Assembly: GCA_016780625.1 (NCBI GenBank)
Contig: JADHLN010000003.1
Coordinates: 1-52,957 of the forward strand
DNA length: 52,957 nt
Source: Rickettsiales bacterium
GTDB lineage: Bacteria > Pseudomonadota > Alphaproteobacteria > Rickettsiales > JABIRX01
Direction of reading: 5' to 3'
Shown here: positions 37,865 through 46,385 of the stretch, one piece after another
How positions within the stretch are numbered: position 1 is the stretch's first letter
Layout of the letters: each line of letters opens with the position of its first letter
Made by a program: the position numbers and the translations under genes
Notes under the pieces: model-generated
What the model saw: only the letters and a program-made list of their open reading frames with translations
Told to the model about the DNA's origin: nothing
Database searches by the model: none

Positions 37865-38638
37865 ATGCTTAATAAATTAATATTAATATTAATATTACTT
37901 TTTTCTTCTAAAACTCTCTTAGCAGAAAAAAAACAACATCTAACAATATTAGCTCCACAAAATATGTCATTTGCATTAAATGAAATAATGCAAACTTACG
38001 CTACTAGCAATAATATATCACTAAGTGGGTCATTTTCAAACACGCAAAATAATATTAACAAAATAATTGAAGGAGAATCAGCAGATATAATTATAACAGA
38101 TCATCCAGAATGGATTAAATATCTAAAACAAAAAGGTGTAATTAACGTAACATCAATTACAAATCTAGTTGAAGATAAATTAGTTTTAGTTGCCAATAAT
38201 AATTTTTATCAAAATAATAAATCAAAAATTGCAGAACTTGATAATTTAAATGACAAATTAAATTTTTACAAAAATCTCACAATATTTATACCTAATTGGA
38301 GCGTAGATATGACAGGTTTATATATTCATGAAGCAATAAAAAAAATCCCTTACATATATAATGAGAGCAATAATATTATTGAAACAATTTACTTAAAAAA
38401 AGAAATAACAGAAATAAATGATGCATTAGCAGTAATAAAATACAGTAACGCCTTTGATAGCAGCAAATTTACCATAATTGAAACCATAAATAAGGAGCTT
38501 CACCCTCAATTTATTTACCAAATATCAATAATAGCAGGATCTAATCAAGATAACTCAAATAAATTCATAAATTATCTTAAATCCAGAAAATCCATAGCAA
38601 TTTTTAAAAAATATGGCTTTGAAACAGATTACAAATGA
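37865..38638 (+). CDS. ModA-like periplasmic substrate-binding protein
   Basis: A 257-residue protein with a signal peptide (cleavage probably after TLLA, residue 20) and a type-II periplasmic-binding fold. The pattern LTILAPQNMSFALNEIMQTY, then IIEGESADIIITDHPEWIKYL and LVEDKLVLVANN, is that of ModA-type oxyanion-binding proteins. No permease (ModB) or ATPase (ModC) is nearby, so molybdate uptake cannot be assumed. The usual oxyanion Ser/Thr contacts are partly changed (for example, MSFALNEI in place of the typical SLTDALNE). It overlaps the next gene by 4 bases, which suggests a two-gene unit. Confidence 0.7.
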   Translation: MLNKLILILILLFSSKTLLAEKKQHLTILAPQNMSFALNEIMQTYATSNNISLSGSFSNTQNNINKIIEGESADIIITDHPEWIKYLKQKGVINVTSITNLVEDKLVLVANNNFYQNNKSKIAELDNLNDKLNFYKNLTIFIPNWSVDMTGLYIHEAIKKIPYIYNESNNIIETIYLKKEITEINDALAVIKYSNAFDSSKFTIIETINKELHPQFIYQISIIAGSNQDNSNKFINYLKSRKSIAIFKKYGFETDYK

Positions 38639-39087
38639 TTGAATATCTTAACATTACTAATATTATTGCCTTAATTATACTAGCATTAGCAACTCTAATA
38701 TTAATCAGAATATTAAGATTCATATATAATTTTATTAGATATATATATCTTTGCCTTAAATATAACAAAAAATATGACAAAGAAACTCAGAACCTTCTCA
38801 AACAAAGTAACAAAACTACTAATGAAATAAAAGAAAAAAACCTTGAAAAGGAAAGAGAGTTAATTGCAGCAAATAAAATACTCAATAATAATATTGAACA
38901 AGTAAATGAAAAAGAAATAGTAGGAATAGCTGAACCAGTTGGCATGTGGACAAGATTCGTGACCGAACAAAAAATTTCCTGGTTAAAAGCTATGATTGGA
39001 ACAAAAACCGACAGCAGAAACTTTTGGCAAGAAATGATAAAAGCTCAACAAAGAGCACAAGGAAAACACAAAGGAAAAATGAGATAA
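38635..39087 (+). CDS. Small membrane protein with conserved-looking C-terminal block
   Basis: A 150-residue protein of unknown function. A long hydrophobic stretch (about residues 8-38) makes one membrane anchor; a charged helical region follows (about 45-95). The C-terminus contains a striking WTRFVTEQKISWLKAMIG block and an aromatic FWQEM segment, ending in a basic tail (KHKGKMR). These features look conserved rather than random, but I cannot name the family. Its ATG overlaps the stop of the ModA-like gene (ATGA), so the two are coupled. It converges on lptE with a 5-base gap. Confidence 0.6.
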   Translation: MIEYLNITNIIALIILALATLILIRILRFIYNFIRYIYLCLKYNKKYDKETQNLLKQSNKTTNEIKEKNLEKERELIAANKILNNNIEQVNEKEIVGIAEPVGMWTRFVTEQKISWLKAMIGTKTDSRNFWQEMIKAQQRAQGKHKGKMR

Positions 39088-39092
39088 AATCA

Positions 39093-39584
39093 TTAATCAG
39101 ATAATGTGATCACAATCTCATCTAAAATACTCTCAGTAATAAATGCTGATAACTCCTTTCTAAATGATTCCTTAGCAATTTCGCCAGAATAATATCCTGA
39201 ATTAATATTATAATTCACCCTATCCGAAAAATTTTTATTGAAAATAATTTTACAATCATCCTTTTTATCGCAATCAGATTCATAGAATTTTGCATTTAAA
39301 CTAAGTGAATAAATATATTCTGAGGCCTCTCCATTTCGATTCATTACTGTAATATTATAGGAATCCGATAAATTTGATAATTCTAATATATAATTATAAT
39401 TATCTGCTGGATGAGAAATACTTACAATTTCCTTAATATTTCTATAAGTAATTTTATTTAAAGCACTTATATTTTTACTATTAAAAACAACCTTTACCCT
39501 TACCTTATCATCATCAAATAAAGAGCTATTATGGAGAGGCTTTAAGTTACAACCAAATAAGAACAACAAAATTAATAATCTCAT
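39093..39584 (-). CDS. lptE: LPS-assembly lipoprotein LptE
   Basis: LptE plugs the LptD outer-membrane LPS translocon. The 163-residue protein has a lipoprotein signal ending LFGC (lipidated Cys 12). The remainder fits LptE: KPLHNSS after the Cys, then beta strands with VRVKVVFNSKN and YNYILELSN. The sequence is weakly conserved, but placement directly after leuS (4-base ATGA overlap) is the classical leuS-lptE order. holA, which usually follows, is absent here. Confidence 0.8.
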   Translation of the reverse strand: MRLLILLFLFGCNLKPLHNSSLFDDDKVRVKVVFNSKNISALNKITYRNIKEIVSISHPADNYNYILELSNLSDSYNITVMNRNGEASEYIYSLSLNAKFYESDCDKKDDCKIIFNKNFSDRVNYNINSGYYSGEIAKESFRKELSAFITESILDEIVITLSD

Positions 39585-42139
39585 TTCACAACAATATTAA
39601 CAATTTTACCAGGAACAACAATAACCTTAATTAAATTCATATTTTTGATCTTATCTTTTACAAAATCTTGATTTAAGGCATGTTCTTCATAGATCTCCTT
39701 GCTCGCATCAAGACCTATTTCAAAAGTTCCTCTTAACTTACCGTTAATCTGAACAGCTATAGTTTTTGTATCATATGAAATGAAATTTTTATTAGCTACT
39801 GGCCATTTTAATTCATTAATTAATTCATCTGATGCTATTAACATATTATATAACTCTAAAGAACAATGTGGAATCAAAGGAAAAAACATCTGGGCAAAAT
39901 TTCTAACAATCTCGTTAATTAATATATTATCTTCCTCACTTTTTATTTCATATTCAATAAAATTATTACTTAACTCCCTAAGCAATGCAACAACCTTATT
40001 AAACTGAAAACTTTCTATATCTTGACTAGCCTTAACAATAGTTTGATTTAAAGAAATATATAATTCCTTTTGACGATCATCTAAACTATTAGGATCAAAA
40101 TCCTTATCAATAAATTCAAGCTGTAATACATATCTATAAATTTTATTTAAATATCTCCATGCTCCTTCAAGCCCTTTATCAGACCACTCCAAATCTTTTT
40201 CTGGAGGTGAATCTGATAACATAAATAAACGTGCTGTATCAGCGCCATATGCATCAATAATATCAACAGGACTAACTCCATTTTTTTTAGATTTAGACAT
40301 TTTCTCCATTCTTTGCCCTAGCAGCTCCTCATCTGTCTTAATATCATAAAATCTATTATCCTTTTTTATAACATCAGTAACATCAACATATTGATTTAGG
40401 CTATTTTTAAAAGACATATTAGTAACCATACCCTGTGTTAACAATGAGTTAAATGGTTCACTAACATTATGATAGCCAATATCACGAAGAGCCTTGGTAA
40501 AAAATCTAGCATATAATAAATGTAAAACCGCATGCTCAATACCTCCTACATATTGATCAACTGGAAGTAATTTATCTGCAATTTCTTTTGAAAAAGCCTC
40601 ATTATTATTTTTAGCATCTATATAACGCATAAAATACCAAGATGATTCAAAAAAAGTATCAAAAGTATCAGTTTCTCTTAAAGCATCAGAATCACATTTT
40701 GGACATTTACAATATTTCCAACTCGGATGAGCATCTAAAGGATTTCCAGAAACAGAGAAATCAACATCATCAGGCAAAGTTACTGGAAGATCAGACTTAG
40801 GAACAGGAACAACACCACAATTATTGCAATTTATAACTGGTATTGGACAGCCCCAATATCTTTGCCTAGATATGCCCCAATCCCTTATTTTATAATTAAC
40901 CTTAGCCTTACCAAAACCACTATCTTCAATTTTTGAAATAATCTTATTTCTTGCTTCATCAACTGTTAAGCCATCAAGAAAATCAGAGTTAACCATTAAA
41001 CCATCACCTAAATATGGTTCATCAGAGGTAAAATCATTATTACTAGCTTGAACAACATAATTTATTGGTAGATTATATTTTTTAGCAAAATCATAATCAC
41101 GCTGGTCATGAGCAGGACAAGCAAATACAGCACCTGTACCGTAATCCATTAAAATAAAATTAGCTATATATATGGGCAATTTCTTTCCTTTAACAAATGG
41201 ATGAGAAACTAACAAGCCAGTATTAACGCCAGTCTTTTCCATTTTATCTATAGCTGACTGTGATATGGATTGTTTATTAGCTTTATCAATATATTCCTTA
41301 ATTATATGATCAGTTTTCGCTAATCTACCAGATAAATTATGTTGAGGTGATATAGCAATAAATGACGCTCCAAAGATAGTTTCAGCTCTTGTAGTAAAAA
41401 TCTCTAATTTTTCGTCACTATCATCAATGGAAAAATTAATTAAAGCTCCAAGAGATTTACCAATCCATTTTTCCTGCATATTTAAGACAGATTTTGGCCA
41501 ATTTTTTAAATTATCTAATTCAACAAGCAATTCTTCAGAGTAATTAGATACCTTAAGGAACCAACTTTTAATTTTCCTTCTTTCAATATCTGCTCCACTT
41601 CTCCAACCCTTACCATCAATAACCTGCTCATTAGCAAGAACAGTATTGTCAACAGGATCCCAATTAACATATGACTCTTTCTGATAAGCAATTTTATTAT
41701 CTAATAAATCAATGAAAAATTCTTGTTCAAATTGATAATAATTAGGATCACAAGTTTTTAACTCCAAAGACCAATCATATGATAAACCAATTTTATTTAA
41801 TTGCTCTTTCATTGTTTTTATATTGTTTTCAGTCCATTCCTTAGGATGAATATTATGCTCAATAGCAGCATTTTCAGCAGGCAAACCAAAAGCATCAAAA
41901 CCCATTGGGTGTAATACATTATACCCAATAGCCCGTCTATATCTAGCAATTACATCACCAATACTATAATTTCTTAGATGCCCCATATGAATATTACCCG
42001 ATGGATAGGGAAACATTTCTAAAACATAATATTTTGGTAATGATGAATTATAATCAAAATAATAAGAATTTTTACATAAATTCTGCCATTTTTCCTCAAC
42101 TGATCTAAAAGGGTAATTTGAAATTTCAGAGTTTGACAT
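39581..42139 (-). CDS. leuS: Leucyl-tRNA synthetase
   Basis: LeuS charges tRNA-Leu. The class-I HIGH motif is in MFPYPSGNIHMGHLRNYS (HMGH near residue 55), the zinc-like CNNCG and CKCPKC pairs lie near residue 440-475, the editing domain contains TTRAETIFGASF, and KMSKSKKNGVSP lies near residue 625. At 852 residues it is the normal bacterial type. ATG 42139 lies 4 bases after the porin stop, an unusual partner. The stop TGA overlaps the lptE start. Confidence 0.97.
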   Translation of the reverse strand: MSNSEISNYPFRSVEEKWQNLCKNSYYFDYNSSLPKYYVLEMFPYPSGNIHMGHLRNYSIGDVIARYRRAIGYNVLHPMGFDAFGLPAENAAIEHNIHPKEWTENNIKTMKEQLNKIGLSYDWSLELKTCDPNYYQFEQEFFIDLLDNKIAYQKESYVNWDPVDNTVLANEQVIDGKGWRSGADIERRKIKSWFLKVSNYSEELLVELDNLKNWPKSVLNMQEKWIGKSLGALINFSIDDSDEKLEIFTTRAETIFGASFIAISPQHNLSGRLAKTDHIIKEYIDKANKQSISQSAIDKMEKTGVNTGLLVSHPFVKGKKLPIYIANFILMDYGTGAVFACPAHDQRDYDFAKKYNLPINYVVQASNNDFTSDEPYLGDGLMVNSDFLDGLTVDEARNKIISKIEDSGFGKAKVNYKIRDWGISRQRYWGCPIPVINCNNCGVVPVPKSDLPVTLPDDVDFSVSGNPLDAHPSWKYCKCPKCDSDALRETDTFDTFFESSWYFMRYIDAKNNNEAFSKEIADKLLPVDQYVGGIEHAVLHLLYARFFTKALRDIGYHNVSEPFNSLLTQGMVTNMSFKNSLNQYVDVTDVIKKDNRFYDIKTDEELLGQRMEKMSKSKKNGVSPVDIIDAYGADTARLFMLSDSPPEKDLEWSDKGLEGAWRYLNKIYRYVLQLEFIDKDFDPNSLDDRQKELYISLNQTIVKASQDIESFQFNKVVALLRELSNNFIEYEIKSEEDNILINEIVRNFAQMFFPLIPHCSLELYNMLIASDELINELKWPVANKNFISYDTKTIAVQINGKLRGTFEIGLDASKEIYEEHALNQDFVKDKIKNMNLIKVIVVPGKIVNIVVK

Positions 42140-42143
42140 AGTA

Positions 42144-43589
42144 TTAATAGGTTGTAGTTGAAGTATCTAGAAGAATTTGGCTTGCAGAATCATAATCACC
42201 AAACTCAATTTTAGCACCTAATAATAATACCTCACCTTTATTATTTTTCGTTTCAAAAAAAGATGGAGAACCTGTAATTTTATGATCTTTGGAATCAAAT
42301 TCATACATATTTAACTCAGCAAATAAGGAGTAATATTTAGTTATTCTATAATCAAGAGCAACTGAATATAATGAAAATTCTTGCTCTCTATATTCAGATG
42401 TTAAATTTGATAAACCAATTTTATATGGACCAAATTGATAGCCTATAGCAGCAGTAAAATAACTAGCATCACTATCTCTATAATTATCTTCACTATTAGC
42501 AATCGAACTATTTACCATCATTAAGCTATCACCCCAAACACCGTAAGAACCAGAAATAGAAAAATTACCATAAAAAATATAGCTACCTAAACTATAAGCA
42601 GACAAATCCTTTCTTAGATATGCATTATTATTATTAATTAAAGCTTGATTATCTATATTTGCTTGCTCAGATGTAAGACTAAAAGCAAGGCCTAATTTAC
42701 CAAATTGCTTAACATAATTTAAACCAAAATCATATATGTCTTCTACATCATTATTATAAAATGATTCATCTGAATTATCAAAATATGAAGAACCTCTATT
42801 TCCACTATCTAAAGCGTAGGATGCACCATATTGAAAACCATAAATTCTAGGGCTATAAAAAGAAAATCTTAACAAAGTTCTTGTATCATCAAACTTACCA
42901 GCCCCCGAAACATCATTATAACCATGAGAAATAGGCAAATCTGGTCTAATTATAAATCCCATATTACCCTTTCCATTACAATTCCTAACATCATTTCCAG
43001 CATAATAAGTTACACAATCATCAGCACCATCAAGCTTAGCAGGATCATATTGTAAACCGAAATCAGGTATATTTACATATTTCCACCATTTACCAGCAAT
43101 ACCACCTGTACCACCAAAACGGTAAGTAGCATCAAATTTTAACTTTTTAGATGCTGAATCAACATCACCAAACTCAAACCTTCCTAAATTGGATTTCTCA
43201 GTAAAAATATATGCCCTTCTAACTAAAACAGACTCCTGCTTTTTTTTATCTATAATTTTTAAGGAGTTGTCATATTTATAATATGATTGTCTAGAAGACT
43301 CAGCCATAACGCCAACTCTCGCTCCATACAATAAACCAGTATCAGCCTTATCCATAAATAAGAAATCTAAATAACTATCAGTAATAAAACTATTATCACC
43401 ATCAATATGATTTTTATTACCATTTCCATGTGGCAAATTATCAACAGAATATTCTGAACTAGATTCTGGTACAGCAAGATTAAAATAAAATTTTCCACCT
43501 ACATTAAATTTAGGCAAAGAATCAGCAAATAATCTAGATGAATTTAAAGTAAAAATAAAAATTACTATAAGAGGAATTATTTTTTTCAT
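42144..43589 (-). CDS. Outer-membrane porin (general Gram-negative porin type)
   Basis: A 481-residue beta-barrel protein. The signal peptide ends at about residue 22 (RLFA/DS). The mature part begins with a KFNVGGKFYFNLAV strand and has repeated amphipathic strands with aromatic girdles, many Gly, Asn and Ser, and loops such as SFITDSYLDFLF; GRFEFGDVDSASKKL matches the porin eyelet-strand region. The C-terminus ends in Tyr, in keeping with a BAM signal. A CVTYYAGNDVRNC loop may hold a disulfide. It would form the main diffusion channel. It sits in the same direction as purN (upstream) and leuS (4 bases downstream). Confidence 0.85.
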   Translation of the reverse strand: MKKIIPLIVIFIFTLNSSRLFADSLPKFNVGGKFYFNLAVPESSSEYSVDNLPHGNGNKNHIDGDNSFITDSYLDFLFMDKADTGLLYGARVGVMAESSRQSYYKYDNSLKIIDKKKQESVLVRRAYIFTEKSNLGRFEFGDVDSASKKLKFDATYRFGGTGGIAGKWWKYVNIPDFGLQYDPAKLDGADDCVTYYAGNDVRNCNGKGNMGFIIRPDLPISHGYNDVSGAGKFDDTRTLLRFSFYSPRIYGFQYGASYALDSGNRGSSYFDNSDESFYNNDVEDIYDFGLNYVKQFGKLGLAFSLTSEQANIDNQALINNNNAYLRKDLSAYSLGSYIFYGNFSISGSYGVWGDSLMMVNSSIANSEDNYRDSDASYFTAAIGYQFGPYKIGLSNLTSEYREQEFSLYSVALDYRITKYYSLFAELNMYEFDSKDHKITGSPSFFETKNNKGEVLLLGAKIEFGDYDSASQILLDTSTTTY

Positions 43590-43645
43590 AACATTAAAAC
43601 TATAATTTTATTATTAAATAATCAAAGCAATATTTCTAGAGCAAT

Positions 43646-44218
43646 TTATTTAATAAGTAAATTTAAAGCTTCAACATAACATTCATGTTCAATTTTATGA
43701 ATCTTATCCTTTAATGATAAAAAATCATCATTTTGATCTTTCTTGATTTTTTTTTGCAATATTATATCACCTGCATCCATCTCTAATATAACATGATGAA
43801 CAGTACAACCAAAATCAGTTTCATTAGCATTGTAAGCTTCTAAAATAGCATTTGCACCTTTATATTTAGGTAACAATGAGGGATGTATATTAATAACAGG
43901 AGATTTAACATTTTCTAAAAAATAACTAGAAACCAATCTCATATAACCAGCAAAACAGATAAAATCATAATCAATTTTATTTAAATGATTAATTATTTCT
44001 AAATCATATGATTCACGATCTGCAAAGTTTTTATTTTCAATTACAAAACTATTAATTTTATTTTCAGTTGCATATTTTAAACCATAAGCATCAGCTTTAT
44101 TTGAAAAAACTGCAACAATATCAGCTTTAAGAAGGTTATTTTTACAGGCTGATAATATAGCATTAAAATTAGAACCTTTTCCAGAAATAAATATTACTAG
44201 TTTTGCTCTACTACTCAT
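43646..44218 (-). CDS. purN: Phosphoribosylglycinamide formyltransferase
   Basis: PurN formylates GAR using 10-formyl-THF in purine synthesis. The phosphate-binding FISGKGSNFNAI, the catalytic NIHPSLLPKYKG (Asn and His) and the MDAGDII segment with its catalytic Asp are intact. The length (190 residues) is normal. It lies 29 bases after glnII, which separates it from its usual partner purM. Confidence 0.95.
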   Translation of the reverse strand: MSSRAKLVIFISGKGSNFNAILSACKNNLLKADIVAVFSNKADAYGLKYATENKINSFVIENKNFADRESYDLEIINHLNKIDYDFICFAGYMRLVSSYFLENVKSPVINIHPSLLPKYKGANAILEAYNANETDFGCTVHHVILEMDAGDIILQKKIKKDQNDDFLSLKDKIHKIEHECYVEALNLLIK

Positions 44219-44247
44219 TAGAGTTATTAAAAATTAAAGTAATATTG

Positions 44248-45300
44248 CTAGTTACAACAAACATTTTTAACTAGCATTGCTGCAACTTCATAAGGATCAC
44301 TATTAGCACCAGGTCTTCTATCTTCAAAATAACCACAACCATTTAATTCTACTGGTTTAGGTATTCTAATTGAACAACCTCTATCAGCATTTCCAGCAGA
44401 AAAATCATTAATATTTGAAGTTTCATATTCACCCGTTAATCTTTCTTCTAACAAATGACCATAAACATCAATATGTTCCTTATGAGTTTTTTCTAATTTT
44501 TTTACAGCTTCATTTATTGCGTTAATCCCTTTGCCTTTTTCTCTAGTATATTTTGTAGAAAAATTAGTATGCATACCAGCACCATTCCAACTACCTTTTA
44601 CAGGTTTGTTTGCTAACGTAACCTCAACAGAATAATCTTCAGCAATTCTATAAAGCAACCATCTTGCTAACCATGTATGATCTGCAATATTTAATACATC
44701 ACATTTTTCACCATCAATTCCTCTATAACCAATTTGAAACTCCCACTGACCAAGCATTACTTCTGCATTGATACCATATAGCATAATTCCAGCATCTAAA
44801 CATAATCTAGCATGCTCTTCAACAATTTGCCTACCACTTGCTTGCTCAGCACCCACTCCGCAATAATAAGGACCTTGAGGTGCAGGAAAACCATTATCAG
44901 GCCAACCAAGAGGCTTACCCATAGACATAAATGTATATTCTTGTTCATAACCAATCCATGGCTCAGCATCACTACCTCCATTTTCTAGATATGAACGTAA
45001 TAAAGCTCTCTTATTTGATTTATGAGGATTACCATCTTCATCATTAACTTCACATAGAACTAAATAATTTCCTAAACCTCTAATAGGGTCATTAACAAAA
45101 TTAACAGGTTTTAATATACAATCAGAATTATTTCCTAATGCTTGGTTTGTAGAAGAGCCATCAAAGCTCCATTCACTAAAATCAGATAATGAAACATTAT
45201 TAATATCAGATGGTAAAAAAACTTTAGTTTTAGATCTTACTAAAGGAACAGGTAACGTTCCATCAACCCAAATATATTCAGCAAACTTTACAATAGACAT
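44248..45300 (-). CDS. glnII: Glutamine synthetase type II (eukaryote-like GSII)
   Basis: This enzyme makes glutamine from glutamate, ammonia and ATP. At 350 residues and with motifs SEWSFDGSSTNQA, PWIGYEQEYTFM, GQWEFQIG, NGAGMHTNFST and ADRGCSIRIP it is the eukaryote-like GSII (decamer type), not the dodecameric GSI of about 470 residues. Bacterial GSII is known from rhizobia, actinobacteria and others. The adenylylation Tyr loop of GSI is absent, so control by GlnE is not expected. A strong ribosome site (GAGGAA) and its own promoter precede ATG 45300. It lies between purM and purN, in a pathway that consumes glutamine. Confidence 0.95.
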   Translation of the reverse strand: MSIVKFAEYIWVDGTLPVPLVRSKTKVFLPSDINNVSLSDFSEWSFDGSSTNQALGNNSDCILKPVNFVNDPIRGLGNYLVLCEVNDEDGNPHKSNKRALLRSYLENGGSDAEPWIGYEQEYTFMSMGKPLGWPDNGFPAPQGPYYCGVGAEQASGRQIVEEHARLCLDAGIMLYGINAEVMLGQWEFQIGYRGIDGEKCDVLNIADHTWLARWLLYRIAEDYSVEVTLANKPVKGSWNGAGMHTNFSTKYTREKGKGINAINEAVKKLEKTHKEHIDVYGHLLEERLTGEYETSNINDFSAGNADRGCSIRIPKPVELNGCGYFEDRRPGANSDPYEVAAMLVKNVCCN

Positions 45301-45325
45301 TTATTTCCTCAAAAAATTAAGAATT

Positions 45326-45353
45326 TTTATATCAGAAAAGCATGATTAGTCAA
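45326..45353 (-). promoter_or_regulatory. Promoter of glnII
   Basis: On the minus strand, TTGACT (45353-45348) is followed after 16 bases by TATAAA (45331-45326), preceded by TGA to give an extended -10. Both hexamers match consensus at 5 of 6 positions. Initiation would fall near 45319, giving a leader of about 19 bases to ATG 45300. Confidence 0.6.
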
Positions 45354-45361
45354 GCTAATCA
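45343..45361. promoter_or_regulatory. Inverted repeat over the glnII -35 region (operator or purM terminator)
   Basis: TGATTAG (45343-45349) and CTAATCA (45355-45361) form a perfect 7-bp inverted repeat around 5 bases, 14 bases after the purM stop on the minus strand. It covers the -35 hexamer of glnII. As DNA it suits an operator; as purM-end RNA it is a hairpin followed by a short U-rich stretch, so termination is the alternative. Confidence 0.4.
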
Positions 45362-45374
45362 AAGAAAGATTTAA

Positions 45375-46385
45375 TTAAATAATTTCTCCTATAATTTTTG
45401 CCTTATAATTATATTTTTTTAACAAATTAATTATATTTACTTCATTTACAGAAGAAGCAACAACAACCATGCCATAACCACAATTAAAAACTCGCATCAT
45501 TTCTTTTTGAGAAATAGCCGATATATCCTTTAACCACAGAAATAAATTAGACATTCCTAGGTTAGAATAATCAATATTAAAGCTAAGATTATCAGGTAAT
45601 ACTCTTGGTATATTTTCAAGAAAGCCCCCTCCTGTAATATGTATGAATGCTTTTGCTAAATTATTTTTATGAATTTCTAAGCATGGTTTAACATAGAGGT
45701 TTGTTGGCTTTAAAAAAATATCCTCATAGCTTTCAGATGAAAACTCAGCCTTAGCATCATAAGATAAGTTATATTCTTGCATTATCTTTCTTACCAATGA
45801 AAAACCATTAGCATGCACACCAGATGATTCTACACCTATTAAAACATCACCTTTTTTGATATCTTCCTTCCTTGGCAATATATTATCTCTTTCAACCATA
45901 CCTACCGCAAAACCAGCAAGATCAAAATCATTATTATGATACATACCAGGCATCTCCGCAGTCTCCCCTCCTATTAAAGCACAATTAACCTCCTTACAAG
46001 CTCTTGCGATAGAGTTAATAACAGTAGAAGCTTGTAAATTATCCAACTTACCACAAGCGAAATAATCCAAGAAAAACAACGGCTCAGCTCCCTGCACAAC
46101 TAAATCATTAACACACATTGCAACTAAATCCTGACCAATATAATCAAGTTTATTAGCATTTATAGCAATTGATAATTTAGTACCAACACCATCAGTGGCA
46201 GAAACAAGCAAAGGATCCCTATATCCTGTTTTGGCAATATCAAAAAAACCACCAAAACCACCAATATTTGACATTACACCTGGCCTATAAGTTAATTTAA
46301 CAGCAGGTTTTATATCTTCTACTAATTTATTCCCAGCATTTATATCAACACCAGAACTTTTATATGTAATATTATTTTTTACCAA
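45375..46385 (-). CDS. purM: Phosphoribosylformylglycinamidine cyclo-ligase (TTG start)
   Basis: PurM closes FGAM to AIR in purine synthesis. The family blocks are intact: NIGGFGGFFD, ATDGVGTKLSIA (ATP-binding), GAEPLFFLDYFACGKL, LIGGETAEMPGMY and HITGGGFLENIPR. The 336 residues are full length. No ATG is available; the start is TTG 46385, with an ideal Shine-Dalgarno GGAGG (46395-46391) 5 bases upstream, inside the end of the M16 peptidase gene. The overlap with that gene is 14 bases. Confidence 0.95.
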   Translation of the reverse strand: MVKNNITYKSSGVDINAGNKLVEDIKPAVKLTYRPGVMSNIGGFGGFFDIAKTGYRDPLLVSATDGVGTKLSIAINANKLDYIGQDLVAMCVNDLVVQGAEPLFFLDYFACGKLDNLQASTVINSIARACKEVNCALIGGETAEMPGMYHNNDFDLAGFAVGMVERDNILPRKEDIKKGDVLIGVESSGVHANGFSLVRKIMQEYNLSYDAKAEFSSESYEDIFLKPTNLYVKPCLEIHKNNLAKAFIHITGGGFLENIPRVLPDNLSFNIDYSNLGMSNLFLWLKDISAISQKEMMRVFNCGYGMVVVASSVNEVNIINLLKKYNYKAKIIGEII

